Origin: Nocardioides glacieisoli
GTDB lineage: Bacteria; Actinomycetota; Actinomycetes; Propionibacteriales; Nocardioidaceae
DNA length: 64,000 nt
Direction: 5' to 3'
NCBI RefSeq assembly: GCF_004137245.1
Contig: NZ_SDWS01000003.1
Location: forward strand, 1-64,000
Positions 27,445 through 38,900 of the stretch are shown piece after piece. The translations under genes and the position numbers were made by a program. The notes beneath the pieces were generated by a model. That model did not search any database, was not told where the DNA came from, and saw only the letters and a program-made list of their open reading frames with translations. Every line of letters begins with the position of its first letter. Positions within the stretch are counted from its first letter, which is position 1.

Positions 27445-28269
27445 ATGGGCTTCCGGGACCGTGGTCTCGAGATCAAGACGCGAGACCAGGTCGACCTCAT
27501 GCGGGTCGCCGGTCGGCTCGTGGGGGAGACCCTCGAGCTGCTCCGAGCGGCGACCCGTCCGGGCGTGACGACGCTCGAGCTCGACACGCTCGCCGAGACC
27601 AACATCCGCGACCACGGTGGCATCCCGTCGTTCAAGGGCTACAGCCAGCCGCCGTTCCCGGCGACCATCTGCGCCTCGGTCAACGACGAGGTGGTGCACG
27701 GCATCCCCGGCCCGCGGACCCTGGTCGACGGCGACATCATCTCGATCGACTGTGGCGCCATCGTGGCGGGCTGGCACGGTGACGCGGCGATCACCGTCCC
27801 CGTCGGCGAGGTCGGTGACGACGTACGCGAGCTGCTGCGGGTCACCGAGGAGTCGCTCTGGCGCGGGATGGCCGCCGCCCGCCTCGGCGGCCGGGTCACC
27901 GACATCAGCCACGCCATCGAGACCTACGTCCGCTCGCAGGGGCGCTACGGCATCCTCGAGGACTACACCGGGCACGGCATCGGCACCGAGATGCACATGG
28001 CGCCCAACGTGCCCAACTACGGCCGGCGCGGTCGCGGCCCCGCGATCGTCGAGGGCCTGGCCCTGGCCGTCGAGCCGATGGTCACGCTCGGCAGCAAGGA
28101 CACCGACCTGCTCGAGGACGAGTGGACCGTCGCGACCGTCGACGGATCGATGGCCGCCCACTTCGAGCACACCTTCACCGTCACCCGGGAGGGCTCCTGG
28201 GTGCTGACCGCGGTCGACGGCGGTCAGGCCCGCCTGGCCGAGCTCGGCGTCCCATTCGGCGGACGCTGA
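27445..28269 (+). CDS. map: Methionine aminopeptidase, type I
   Basis: The 274-residue enzyme removes the N-terminal Met from new proteins. Five metal ligands are visible: Asp in SIDCG, Asp in WHGDAA, His in TGHGIG, Glu in AVEPM and Glu in HFEHTF. The position next to secY-adk is classic. There is no strong ribosome site before ATG 27445. Confidence 0.96.
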   Translation: MGFRDRGLEIKTRDQVDLMRVAGRLVGETLELLRAATRPGVTTLELDTLAETNIRDHGGIPSFKGYSQPPFPATICASVNDEVVHGIPGPRTLVDGDIISIDCGAIVAGWHGDAAITVPVGEVGDDVRELLRVTEESLWRGMAAARLGGRVTDISHAIETYVRSQGRYGILEDYTGHGIGTEMHMAPNVPNYGRRGRGPAIVEGLALAVEPMVTLGSKDTDLLEDEWTVATVDGSMAAHFEHTFTVTREGSWVLTAVDGGQARLAELGVPFGGR

Positions 28270-28309
28270 CCGCTCCGTTTCGCCCCCCGCCGTCGGCTCG
28301 TGGAACACT

Positions 28310-28432
28310 GACGGTGCAGGAGGGGAGTATTCCCCGACAGTGGTGTCGTCAGCACGGCGTCCGCGCGAGCGGGGCCCGGCGCCACGGGTTCGCCCGACAG
28401 GTGCGAGCGGAAGAGACCTCCGGCCTCCGTGT
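28310..28432 (+). promoter_or_regulatory. yybP-ykoY (Mn2+) riboswitch upstream of terC-family gene
   Basis: The element begins with GGAGGGGAGTA (28319-28329), holds a GTGTCGTCA segment (28343-28351) and ends with GAGACCTCC (28413-28421). GGAGG at the 5' side pairs with CCTCC at the 3' side to close P1. GGGGAGUA, a GUCGUCA-like segment and GAGACC are the conserved parts of the manganese-sensing yybP-ykoY class, and TerC/Alx genes are a usual target. The downstream TerC gene starts about 50 nt after it. Confidence 0.72.
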
Positions 28433-28482
28433 GCTGCGCGGACCCCGAACTCATCCCCACCTTCGTCTCTAGGAGCATCAGC

Positions 28483-29511
28483 GTGGACGTACCCACCTGG
28501 GTCTGGATCGCCACTGGCGTGGTGACCGTCGCCATCTTCACCTTCGACCTCGCCGTGGTCGGCCGCCGGCCGCACGAGCCGAGCATGAAGGAGTGCGCGA
28601 CCTACCTCTCGATCTACGTCGGCCTGGCGATCATCTTCGGCCTCGGGGTCTGGTACACCTCCGGCGGCACGTATGCGCTGGAGTTCTACTCCGGCTGGCT
28701 CGTCGAGTACTCGCTGTCGATCGACAACCTGTTCATCTTCATCATCATCATGGCGAAGTTCGCGGTGCCGCGAGAGCTCCAGCAGTACGCCCTCATGATC
28801 GGCATCGTGATGGCGCTGGTCATGCGCGCGATCTTCATCGCCGTGGGCGCTGCCGCGATCAGCAACTTCAGCTGGATCTTCTACCTCTTCGGCCTCTTCC
28901 TGGTCTACACGGCCTTCAAGCTGGCCAAGGAGGGCGGCGAGGACGAGGACGAGGAGTTCGAGGAGAACAAGCTCGTCGCGTTCATCGAGCGCCGATTCCC
29001 GGCCACCTCCGAGTGGCACGGCCGCGAGCTGTTCCACAAGGACACGGGCAAGCGGATGATCACCCCGATGTTCATCGTGATCGTCACGCTCGGCACGACC
29101 GACCTGCTGTTCGCACTGGACTCGATCCCCGCCATCTTCGGCATCACCAAGGAGCCCTACCTGGTGCTCACGGCCAACATCTTCGCGCTGATGGGCCTGC
29201 GCCAGCTCTACTTCCTCATCGGCGGCCTGCTCCAGCGCCTGATCTACCTGTCCTACGGCCTCGCGTTCCTGCTGGCGTTCATCGGCGTCAAGCTGTTCTT
29301 CCACGCCCTGCACGAGAACGAGCTGCCGTTCATCAACGGTGGCGAGCACCTCGACTACGACTGGCTGGAGATCCCGATCTGGCTCTCCCTCGTGGTCATC
29401 ATCGCCACGCTGGCGGTCACGGCCGTGCTGTCCCTGTGGGTGTCGAGCCGGATGTCGCCCGAGGAGCAGGACGCGGCCACCGGGCCGCGCCGCGACTGGG
29501 AAGACGACTGA
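28483..29511 (+). CDS. TerC/Alx family integral membrane protein (probable Mn2+ exporter)
   Basis: The 342-residue protein has about nine membrane segments and the two TerC acidic motifs: SIDNLFIFIIIM and FALDSIPAIFGI. A charged cytosolic loop (EGGEDEDEEFEEN) lies mid-protein. Proteins of this family (Alx, MeeY) export manganese or metallate exported enzymes. GTG 28483 with TAGGAGC upstream fits the first membrane segment. The riboswitch before it supports manganese control. It converges on the HNH gene with only 9 bp between stops. Confidence 0.88.
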   Translation: MDVPTWVWIATGVVTVAIFTFDLAVVGRRPHEPSMKECATYLSIYVGLAIIFGLGVWYTSGGTYALEFYSGWLVEYSLSIDNLFIFIIIMAKFAVPRELQQYALMIGIVMALVMRAIFIAVGAAAISNFSWIFYLFGLFLVYTAFKLAKEGGEDEDEEFEENKLVAFIERRFPATSEWHGRELFHKDTGKRMITPMFIVIVTLGTTDLLFALDSIPAIFGITKEPYLVLTANIFALMGLRQLYFLIGGLLQRLIYLSYGLAFLLAFIGVKLFFHALHENELPFINGGEHLDYDWLEIPIWLSLVVIIATLAVTAVLSLWVSSRMSPEEQDAATGPRRDWEDD

Positions 29512-29520
29512 CCGAGGCGG

Positions 29521-30207
29521 CTAGCAGGTCGCAGCGACGCGTCGTACGGCGTCCGCGTCGGCCGTGGTGAGGGGCAGGTCCCACGCCACGGCGACGCGGA
29601 CGTAGCGGCGTACGTAGTCGCAGTGGGAGCGACGCCACGGCGGCAGCCAGTCGGCGGGACCGTCGGCCTCCTTGGCCTGGTTGGTGCGCGCCGAGACGGC
29701 CAGCAGCTCACGACGTACGTCGTTGGCGAAGGCGATCCGCTTGCGCAGCGGCCATGCCCAGGCGCCGCCGTGCCACGCGCGCGCCAGCGGGTAGACGTGG
29801 TCGATCGAGATGAAGTAGCCGTCGTCGCGCCACGTCATCCGCTCGCCCGAGTAGGGGTCGCGCAGCCGGGCCTCGTAGATCCGGCAGCGCGAGCCCCAGC
29901 GCATCTCGATGTCCTTCATCTGCATGAGCAGGACGTCCTCGCGGGTGGTGCACCCGTTGCGCCCCTTGGGGCCGTCGTGGTCGTCGGTCCACGGCTCACC
30001 GAAGACGCATCCGCCGGGGTCGCAGTCGCGGTCGTAGCCGGGCTGGTAGTCGATGTCGCCGACGATCCGGGCCTGCCCGAGCAGGTCGAGGATCCGCTGC
30101 TCGTCCGGACTCGTCCGGCTCGACCCCGCCGCCTGCGCCGGGGTCGCGCCTGAAACGGCCAGCACGAGCGTGCAGGCCGCCGCGGCGAGGCGGCTCAGGT
30201 CACGCAC
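29521..30207 (-). CDS. Secreted HNH endonuclease family protein (DUF1524/GmrSD C-terminal type)
   Basis: The 228-residue protein has an export signal (about 1-29, ending PAQAA). The nuclease core shows the SIDHVYPLARAW metal-His motif, then FANDVRRELLAVSARTN and a WLPP end, as in exported DUF1524 nucleases of actinobacteria. Four Cys pairs suit an extracellular fold. GTG 30207 is the only start that includes the complete signal. It overlaps the kinase gene by 13 bp, so both are on one transcript. Confidence 0.8.
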   Translation of the reverse strand: MRDLSRLAAAACTLVLAVSGATPAQAAGSSRTSPDEQRILDLLGQARIVGDIDYQPGYDRDCDPGGCVFGEPWTDDHDGPKGRNGCTTREDVLLMQMKDIEMRWGSRCRIYEARLRDPYSGERMTWRDDGYFISIDHVYPLARAWHGGAWAWPLRKRIAFANDVRRELLAVSARTNQAKEADGPADWLPPWRRSHCDYVRRYVRVAVAWDLPLTTADADAVRRVAATC

Positions 30208-31598
30208 TGGCTGACCTGCGGCGAGTTGTCGGACCCGCGGGTCATCCGCAGGTCGAGGCAGACCGGGTCGTCGGTGCGCAGCAGGAGCCGCTGCTTGGTG
30301 GTCCGCCCGTAGTCGTCCGTGTCGTCGCGGTGGTAGCTGAACGAGTCGCCCGGCTCGGTCGGGACCGGAGGGTTCCACTCGAACAGCACGCCCCGCGGCG
30401 TACGTCGTCCGGTGAGGGTCGGGGCGGACGTCAGCACGTCCGGGACGACGGCGCTCGGCACCTGCGACTCGGTCGGGACCACGACGCCGGGGTCCTCCTC
30501 GCGGTCGCCGCCGAAGACCAGGAAGCCGACGACCAGCGCCACGACGAGCGCGCCGATGCCGGCCCAGACGAGGCCGGACACCGACGAGGGCTCGTCGTCG
30601 TCCGTGACCGCGGGCGCGATGTCCTGTGCGGCGATCCGCCGCGGCCCGCTCGCCGAGATGACGGTCACCGGCTTCATCGCGGTGGCGTCCTCGGGGGCCT
30701 CCGGGACACCGGGTGCGGCCACGGAGGCGTCCGGGCGATCGCCCTCCACCGCCACGGCGGTGCGGGACCAGCCGGCAGCCGACTCGATGCGCTGGAGTGC
30801 GCGGGCGAGCTCCAGTGCACTGGTGGGCCGGTGGTCGGGCCGCTTGGCCAGGCACTGCTGCAGCAGCCGGTCGAGGGCGGGTGGCACGTCGGGACGCTGG
30901 GTCGCCGGGGGAGCGGCGTGCAGGATGCGCGCGCTGAGCGCCCGCGTGGAGTTGTCGCCCGACGGGATCGAGAACGGCGAGCGGCCCACGAGCAGGTGCC
31001 AGATGGTGGCGCCGAGGGAGTAGACGTCGGAGGCCACCGACCCGTTGGACCGGCCGTCGAGGAGCTCCGGCGGCGACCACGGGTAGGAGATCCGCACGTC
31101 GTTGTCGCCCTCGACCTCGGCCATGTGGCCGGCGATGCCGAAGTCGGTCAGCGCGGGTTCGTGATAGCTGGTGACCAGGACGTTGCTGGGCTTGATGTCC
31201 CGGTGCAGGATGCCCGAGCGGTGGGCGGTCTCGATCGCGCTCGCGAGCTTGATCCCGGTGGACACCGCGTCGACCGGCGCCATCGGGTTGGAGCGCACCC
31301 GCACCCCGAGGTCCGGCGGCGGGCAGTAGCGCATGACGAGGAACGGCCGCCCGCCCTCGGCAGTGACGCCCGCGGTGATCACCGAGACGATGTAGGGGTG
31401 GTCGGCCAGGCGCGCCATCGCGTTGGCCTCGGCGGTGAAGAGGTACTTCTCGCGGTCGGTGAGCGGCACGTCAGGTCGTACGACCTTGACCGCGACGCGC
31501 TGGCGCGGCCACTGCTGCTCGTAGAGGAAGACGTCGGCGAAGCCGCCGCTGCCCAGGTGCTCGACGAATGCGAACCCGGGGATGACCGGGGCGCTCAC
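30195..31598 (-). CDS. Transmembrane serine/threonine protein kinase
   Basis: The 467-residue protein has a eukaryotic-type kinase domain (about 8-270): Gly-rich loop LGSGGFADV, Lys 38 in VAVKVV, HRDIKPSN (Asp 134) and DFG (152-154). A single membrane segment follows (about 342-363). An extracellular C-terminal domain of about 100 residues follows it, without PASTA repeats. GTG 31598 overlaps the FHA gene stop (GTGA). FHA proteins bind phosphothreonine, so the neighbour is the expected substrate or reader. Confidence 0.92.
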   Translation of the reverse strand: MSAPVIPGFAFVEHLGSGGFADVFLYEQQWPRQRVAVKVVRPDVPLTDREKYLFTAEANAMARLADHPYIVSVITAGVTAEGGRPFLVMRYCPPPDLGVRVRSNPMAPVDAVSTGIKLASAIETAHRSGILHRDIKPSNVLVTSYHEPALTDFGIAGHMAEVEGDNDVRISYPWSPPELLDGRSNGSVASDVYSLGATIWHLLVGRSPFSIPSGDNSTRALSARILHAAPPATQRPDVPPALDRLLQQCLAKRPDHRPTSALELARALQRIESAAGWSRTAVAVEGDRPDASVAAPGVPEAPEDATAMKPVTVISASGPRRIAAQDIAPAVTDDDEPSSVSGLVWAGIGALVVALVVGFLVFGGDREEDPGVVVPTESQVPSAVVPDVLTSAPTLTGRRTPRGVLFEWNPPVPTEPGDSFSYHRDDTDDYGRTTKQRLLLRTDDPVCLDLRMTRGSDNSPQVSQCVT

Positions 31599-32797
31599 CG
31601 GGCAACCGCCCCCGTCTCGAAGCGGACGGCGTAGACCTGCGCCAGGTCCAGGACGGTACCCGGCTCGAGGACGTAGGCGTCGCGCGGCCGCATCCGCTGC
31701 GGCTCGCGCCCGGGCGGGGCGATGGTCGTGCCGCCCCTGCTGTCGAGGTCGCGTGCCACGACGTCCCAGCCGTCGAGCTCGATCTCGAGGTGCTGGCGCG
31801 AGACGAACGAGTGGTCCCTCGGCAGGTGCACGAGGTGGGGCCAGTCGGTGCTGCCGTCGGCGGGCGCGGGCTTGCGGCCCAGCACCACGCCACGGTCGAG
31901 GGGCACGACCTCGCCGGTCGGCAGCCGCAGCCCGCCCAGCGGGGGACGCTCGACGCGGCGCGGCTCCTGCGGCGCGACGCGCTGGTGGCACACGCGGCAC
32001 TGCGGGGACGCGGGCGGCGTCAGGTGGCCGAGGGGACAGCTGACAGCCAGGACGGTGGGTGCGGTGCCGTGGGAGAGGTGGGCCGGGCGGATCGTGGTCG
32101 CGCCGTCGTGGTCGTCGTGCGAACCGAGCACCTCGGCGCCGGCCGTCGGAGCCGAGTGGGGCTCGGACGGCGTACGGATCGTGGTGCGCGTGCCCTCCTC
32201 GATGCGGGCCGCGAGGAGCGGGTCTGGCTCGGAGGTGTCCCGTGCCGGACCGGTGTCGTCCAGCGACGGTCGGACGCGGTTGCGTGGCGGGGGACCGTCG
32301 GGCCCCTTGGCCGCGAGGATGGACGCCGGGATCCCGTCGATCATGCCGGCTGCGGGCTGGGGCGCCTCGGACTCCTGCGCCACGGGTGCCGGGGCGACGC
32401 GGGCCGAGATCGGCTTGAGCTCGACCCGCTGGGCGGCGACCACGCCGCCGACGAGCCGGCGGGTGGTGGCGAGCTCGCCGGGGTCGCTGCCGCCGTCCAG
32501 GCTCAGCACGCGGGCCGGCCCGGCCATCCGCACGTGGCCCGCCCCTCGGGAGAGGGTGGTCGAGGCGCCGGACGTGAAGTCGACGAAGGCCAGTCCGGGC
32601 GGGTCGCCGTCGAAGGCCTTCTCGACGATCGCGAGGACCCGCTCGACGACGCCTGCTCCCGACGGGGCGGTCATGGACAGCACGTCCCAGACCTCCTGGA
32701 CGACGTGCTCGTCATCCGGGTCGGTGAGCAGCACCCAGTGGGCACCACTGCCAATCAGCACACCAGCCCCACTGGTGTACCGCGCCTCGACGATCAA
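31595..32797 (-). CDS. FHA domain protein with zinc-ribbon-like segment
   Basis: The 400-residue cytoplasmic protein has a C-terminal FHA domain (about 300-395) with GVVLGRKP and the SRQHLEIEL phospho-recognition core. Before it are a short Cys/His cluster (CPLGH, CRVCHQR) that could bind zinc and a disordered Pro/Thr-rich middle with several TTIR-type Thr sites, possible kinase targets. The start is TTG 32797 with GGGGAG at good spacing. It is the first gene of the FHA-kinase-HNH operon and divergent from the giant surface protein. Confidence 0.88.
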   Translation of the reverse strand: MIVEARYTSGAGVLIGSGAHWVLLTDPDDEHVVQEVWDVLSMTAPSGAGVVERVLAIVEKAFDGDPPGLAFVDFTSGASTTLSRGAGHVRMAGPARVLSLDGGSDPGELATTRRLVGGVVAAQRVELKPISARVAPAPVAQESEAPQPAAGMIDGIPASILAAKGPDGPPPRNRVRPSLDDTGPARDTSEPDPLLAARIEEGTRTTIRTPSEPHSAPTAGAEVLGSHDDHDGATTIRPAHLSHGTAPTVLAVSCPLGHLTPPASPQCRVCHQRVAPQEPRRVERPPLGGLRLPTGEVVPLDRGVVLGRKPAPADGSTDWPHLVHLPRDHSFVSRQHLEIELDGWDVVARDLDSRGGTTIAPPGREPQRMRPRDAYVLEPGTVLDLAQVYAVRFETGAVAR

Positions 32798-32870
32798 CGT
32801 CGGCTCCCCTCGTACGCGCCCACACCACCATCATCACCCATCACACGGGTCCGGCGCACGCGGTCGCGAC

Positions 32871-32900
32871 TTGTCGGATGCTCGTCTCCCTACATACTGT
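32871..32900 (+). promoter_or_regulatory. Candidate promoter of the giant surface-protein operon
   Basis: TTGTCG (32871-32876), an 18-bp spacer and TACTGT (32895-32900) lie 56 bp before the GTG of the giant gene. It sits in the 158-bp gap shared with the divergent FHA operon. Confidence 0.45.
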
Positions 32901-32955
32901 CCTCTCGGGTGACTGCGGTGGGCGCACGTCATTCGTGGGCCAAGGGGGAATTGGC

Positions 32956-35900
32956 GTGGCGCGTGCGACCTTCGTGCGACGGCACCGGGTGGGCATTGCC
33001 TCCGGTGTCGCACTGGCAATCGCTTCTTCCGCCGTGGCGGTGTACGCCGTCACCGCGAGCGGCTACAAGAAGCACGAGGCCGAGCTCAACGACGGCGGCA
33101 TCTGGGTGGTCAACGGCAAGAAGGGCTGGTCCGGCCGGCTCAACAAGCCGATCAACCAGCTCGACGGCGTCGTCCCGGGTGAGGACGGCAAGACGCGGCT
33201 CGACGTCGTCCAGGACGGCGCGTCGGTCGTCACGCTGGACCTGAACTCCGCGCGCGGCCAGGCGATCGAGACCAGCCGCCTGCAGCTGCAGGACGGTGGG
33301 TCGGCGGCTGTCCCAGCCGCGGCGGCGGTCCGGATGGGCGGCGGCACGCTCGCCAGCGCCGACCCCGAGACCGGTGACCTGTGGGCTGTCCGCTACGACG
33401 ACGAGGTCGGCAAGCCCCTCATGAGCTCCCTCGACAGCCAGTCGGAGGCACTCGCCGAGGCCGGCGAGGACGCTGCCCTCGCCGTCAGCCAGGCGGGCAC
33501 GATCGTCGTCACGTCGGCCGCCGACGGCACGGTGACGACCGTCGACCCCGACGGCCCGGGATTCGGCAAGCCCGTGACGACCGGCCTGCCGGGTGACGCG
33601 GGCCAGGTGAGCGACGTGACCACGGTGGGGGAGCGCGTCGTCACGCTCGACGCCGACTCCGGCGTCCTGCGCGTGCTCGACGGGGCGACCGTCTCGGTGC
33701 CGGCCGGCAGCGTGCTCCAGCAGTCCGGACCGTCCTACGACGCCGTCCTGGTGGGCGCCGCCGACGACGGGCTGCTCAGCGTCGACCTCGACTCCGGGGA
33801 CGTCACCACGATCACCGAGACCTACTCCGGCACGCCGGTCCGGCCGGTGCGCCTGGGCCCGTGCGTGTTCGGCGCGTGGTCGGGCGGGCTCGGCGCGGTG
33901 GCGACGCAGTGCGGGTCGCGGCCGATCATGGAGGACACCCTCGGCGGCAACGCCACCAGCCTCGCGTTCCGCGTCAACCGCGGCGAGATCGTCCTCAACG
34001 ACGCCACCAGCGGTTCGGTGTGGGACGTCGAGCAGGACCGCCCGATCAACATCGACAACTGGGACGCGTTCACGTCGAAGAAGCAGAGCGAGGACGACGA
34101 GAAGGACAACGAGAACCCCAGCGAGGCCGACAAGCGCCCGCCGACGGCCAAGCCCGACTCCTACGGCGTGCGCGCCGGTCGGACGACCGTGCTCCACCCG
34201 CTCGACAACGACGCGGCCCCGGAGGGGCGGCTGCTGAGCATCGTCGACGTCGACCAGCCCACCGGCGGTGCGCGCGTCGAGATCAGCCCGGACGGCCAGA
34301 CGCTGATCCTCCAGATGCCCGACAGGGCGAAGCCGGCCGTCTTCGACTACTTCATCGACGACGGGCGCAACGGCCTGTCGGCGCGAGCGGCGGTCACCGT
34401 CGACGTGCGCAACGGCGACGAGAACGAGCCGCCGGACCTGCGGGAGGGCTACCGCAAGCCGGTCTACCGCGTCCCCCACGGCGGCGCGCTCGCCGTGCCC
34501 GTGCTTGCCGACTGGCGCGACGACCGCGACGGCGACACGCTCCTGCTCGACTCGGCCAGGGCCGTCGGCGGCGAGCAGACCGGTGCCGCCGCACGCACGA
34601 CGGCGGACGGCCGGATCCGCTTCACCGCTCCCACGATCGCGGCCGACGGCCCGCAGACGGTCCGCGTCGAGTTCGCCGTCACCGACGGCCGCGCGGCGCC
34701 GGTGAAGAAGTCGCTGGCCTTCCAGGTGCAGGCGCCCAAGGACCAGAACTCCTTCCCGCCGAGCGCCGAGCCCGACGTCGTACGAGGTGAGGTCGGCAAG
34801 CCGATCAAGATCCGTCCGCTCCTCAACGACCTCCCCGGCTCCGACCCCAACACCCCCAACGCAGACCTCGCCCTGGGCGGCAAGGTCCCGCAGCAGCCGG
34901 GCTCGAAGGTGGTCACCGACCTCGACACCGGGCAGCTCACCTTCACCGGCGACCGGGCCGGCACCTACTTCCTCAGCTACGACGCGGGCTACGGCACCGC
35001 CGACCTCGACGAGGGCACGATCCGCGTCGACGTGAAGCAGCGGCCCAAGCGGGCGGCCGAGCCGATCGCGATGCCCGACAACCTCACGATCTACGGCCAG
35101 GCGCCGGGTGTCGTCGACGTGCTCGCCAACGACCTCGACCCGGCCGGCGGGCTGCTCACCGTCCAGCGGGCGATCGGCGACCGCGCCCGCCAGCTCGACG
35201 TGGCGATCATCGACGGTCGCTGGTTGCGGATCTCCGCCGTGCAGCCCGCCCTGTCGCCCACCACCCAGACCATCGCGTACACGATCAGCAACGGCACCAG
35301 CTCCGGAGTCCGCGGTGAAGTCGTGGTCACCCAGCGCGAGGCGCCGGCCGACAACACGCCGATCACCGCCGGCGACCGGGTGGTCGTGCGGGCCGGCACG
35401 TCCGTCAGCGCTCCGGTGCTCGACAACGACGTGTCACCTGCGGGTGACCGGTTGACCCTGGTCAGCGACCTCGTCGACAGCGCGACCCCGGGCGAGCTCG
35501 ACGTCGTCGCGCCCATCGACGTCACCGGCGACAAGGGCCGGGCGTTCGTGTCGGGGCGCGTCGTGCGCTACGTCGCTCCCGAGAAGATCAAGGAGCGCGA
35601 CACCTACGAGATCACCTACGTCGCACAGAACCTCGAGGGCAAGAAGGCCAACGGTCTCCTGCGCGTCACGGTCGTGCCCGCCGCCGACCCCAACGACCCA
35701 CCGGAGCCGCCCACCCTCGAGAGCCGGGTCACCTCCGCCGACTCCGTGAAGATCCGCGTGCCCGGCACCGGGGTGGACCGCAACGGCGACCCGGTCACGG
35801 TCACGGGCATCACATCCGCGCCCCGCCTCGGCCGGATCGTGTCCTACGGCGGCAACTTCCTCGAGTACGAGGCCTACCCGCGCACCGTCGGGACCGACGA

Positions 35901-38900
35901 GTTCACCTACTCCGTCGTGGACTCGCAGGGAGCGTTCGCGACCGGCACCGTCCGCGTGGGCGTCGTGCGGGCCACGCAGTCCCAGCCGCCGCTGGCGGTC
36001 GAGGACCGGCTGACCGTGGCCCCCGGACGCACCGCGACGTTCGACCCGCTCGCGAACGACTTCGTCGCGCCCGGCGACGCCGTCGAGGTCACCCTGCTCG
36101 ACGGACCCGACGGCGCCGCGCTCGACCCCGACACCAACCTCGTCACGGTGCCGGCCCCGAAGACCGACGCCCCGCCGGTCGTGATCGTCTACAGCGTCAC
36201 CAACGGCCTGAGCGAGTCGCGGTCCACGATGACCCTCGAGACCTCGGAGGGCTTCAACAACCCGCCGATCGTCTACGACGCCTTCGGCCGCGTGAACGAC
36301 AGCGGCAGCGTGGTCGTCGACGTCCTGGAGGGTGCCTACGACCCCGACGGCAAGGTCGACGACCTGACCGTCGCCGGGGTGAGCGGGGACGAGTCCGCCA
36401 CGGTCGTCGACGGGGTCTCCGTCCGGGCCGACCGGGGCGCGTCCCCGAAGGTCCTGCCCTTCGTCGTCGAGGACGGCGACGGCGCCTCGGCCACAGCGTC
36501 GGTCTACGTCCCGCCGACCGGCACCGGCCTGCCCTTCGTCGTCGACGACGCCCTCATCACGCTCGACCCGGGCGAGACCACCACCGGCAAGATCGGTGAC
36601 TACGTCTCCGCACCGGACGGCGCCGACGTACGCTTCGCCTCGGGGCGGCGGTCCTGGGCCGCGTCGCCGGAGCAGCTGACGGTCGACGGCGACGCCGAGC
36701 GCGGCTTCACCCTCAGTGCCCCCGACACCTTCCGTGGCCCCGGCGCCCTGCTGGTCGAGGTCACCACCGCCACCGACGCGACCGGCAACGAGGACACCAC
36801 CACCACGGAGGACGGCGCCACCGTGCTGCTCTCCATCCCGGTGCTGGTCGGCGACGACAGGCCCGAGCTGGAGTGCCCCTCGTCGGTGGTGCCGATCTCC
36901 GCGGGGCAGCGCTACGACCTCGACATCGCCACCTTCTGCAAGGTATTCACCGTCGACCCGCGCGACGAGGCCGGTCTCGACTACAGCGCCGAGTGGGGTG
37001 AGTCCGTCGACGGGCTCGACGTCGGCTCGCCCGAGGGCTCCGTCGTGGCCGTGACGGCTGCCGAGTCCGCCACGCAGGGCGGCGAGGCCGTGCTGTCCGT
37101 GCGCGCCGGTGACAGCAACACCGAGGAGGTGCGCTTCCGCCTGGCCCAGGCGCCGCCCCCGACGATGAACCCCATCCAGGTGGACGCGATGGAGGCGGGG
37201 GAGACCCGGACCTTCGACATCGGGTCCTACCTGCAGGCCGGGGTGTCCGACCCCGACCCGTCGATCGTGTCGGTGCAGAGCATCGGCAACTCCGGGGTGC
37301 GTGCGAGCGCCGACGGCAGCAGGCTGACGCTGACAGCCGACAAGGAGGCGCGCGGCGTGAAGGCCGAGGTGCGGCTCGTCGTCAGCGACATCTCCTCGTC
37401 GAGCCCGCCCCCCGAGCGCCAGGCCGAGGCCCGGCTCCAGTTCCAGGTCATCGGCGTCCCCTCGCCGCCGGGAGAGCCACGCCCCTACCCGTCCAACAAC
37501 GAGGTCGGCACGGTCAAGATGTCGTGGCAGCCGCCGGAGGACGACGGCGGAGCGCCGATCCTCTACTACGAGGTCAAGGAGGAGCGGAAGGGCGCCCGGC
37601 AGAAGTGCGAGACCAACGAGTGCGTCTTCCGCAAGCTCAAGGACGGCGGCAGCTACAGCTTCCGGGTGCGCGCGTTCAACCGCGTCGGACCGAGTGAGTA
37701 CAGCGACCTCTCCACGCAGGCACGTGCGGACACCGAGCCGGGCCGGGTCCAGAACATCCGGTTGAGGGGCCAGGGCGACGGCCAGATCACCTTCGCCTGG
37801 GACAAGCCGTCCATCGGCGGCACCCGGATCCTCGACTACACGATCACCTGGGTCGGTGGGCAGGCCGTCGTGCCGGGCAGCCAGCTGAGCTACACCGCGT
37901 CCGGCCTCAACAACAACGAGAAGTACGTCTTCACGATCAAGGCCCAGAACAAGGTGGGCTTCTCCGCTCCGCGAGCGTCCGGGGAGTTCCAGCCCCTCGG
38001 CACACCGACGGCGCCGCCCGCGCCCACGGTGACGGACCTCGAGGCGGGAGCCAACCAGACGAACATGCGGATCGCCTGGCAGGCCGTCCTGCCCGAGGGC
38101 CAGGGCCCGACCGTCTACACCGTCTCCTACACCAACGGCGTCAACACGGGCTCCGTGCCGGGCTGCCAGAAGACCGCGTCCCTCACCTGCACGCACCAGG
38201 GGGTGCCCTACGACGGACTGACCTACACCTACCGGGTCGTGGCCGCCAACCAGCCCGCCAACCAGCCCGGCAACCGGTCGCAGCCGAGCGAGGGCACGCC
38301 GATCGAGGCCGTCGGCCGGCCGGCGCAGTGGGGATCCTTCAGCGCGGCGGCGACGGGCACCAGCCAGGAGGTCCAGCTCCAGTACACCGTGCCGGACTCC
38401 CGCGGCACCACGAGCAAGGTCGACATCCTCGTCGGCGGTCTGGTCAACCGGTCCTTCAACCAGCAGACCGGCCCGATCACGACCCGGATCCAGGTGCCGA
38501 GCAACGAGCAGCCCTATCCCGTCCAGCTCCGCGTCTGCAACGAGAAGGCGCCCGCCGGGTGCACGCTGAGCGGGCAGCAGAACGTCCAGTCCTACGGACG
38601 CCTCGACGGGATGCTCAACGACATCGGTGCGCCGACCGTCAACGGCAAGGACGTCACCTGGACCGTCACCGGGTCCAGCAACGGCGACCCGGCCGTGCTC
38701 GTCTACTCCATCAACGGAGGGGCCGCACAGTCGATCGGCCTGTCCGGCGTGGGCGCGTTCAGCCAGTCCATCACCGGTTCGACGGCGGACTTCGCCCAGG
38801 ACATCAGGCTCGAGGTGTGGTTGCGCGACAACGCTCCCGCCGGTCGCGGCGAGTCCTACGAGAGGAACGACGCCCGGAGCGGTGCGCCCGACCCGGGCGT

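Noticed and set aside
25554..27635. Open frame of almost 700 codons antisense to secY-adk
   Set aside because: GC-skew artefact; the plus strand carries three essential genes with full-length family matches.
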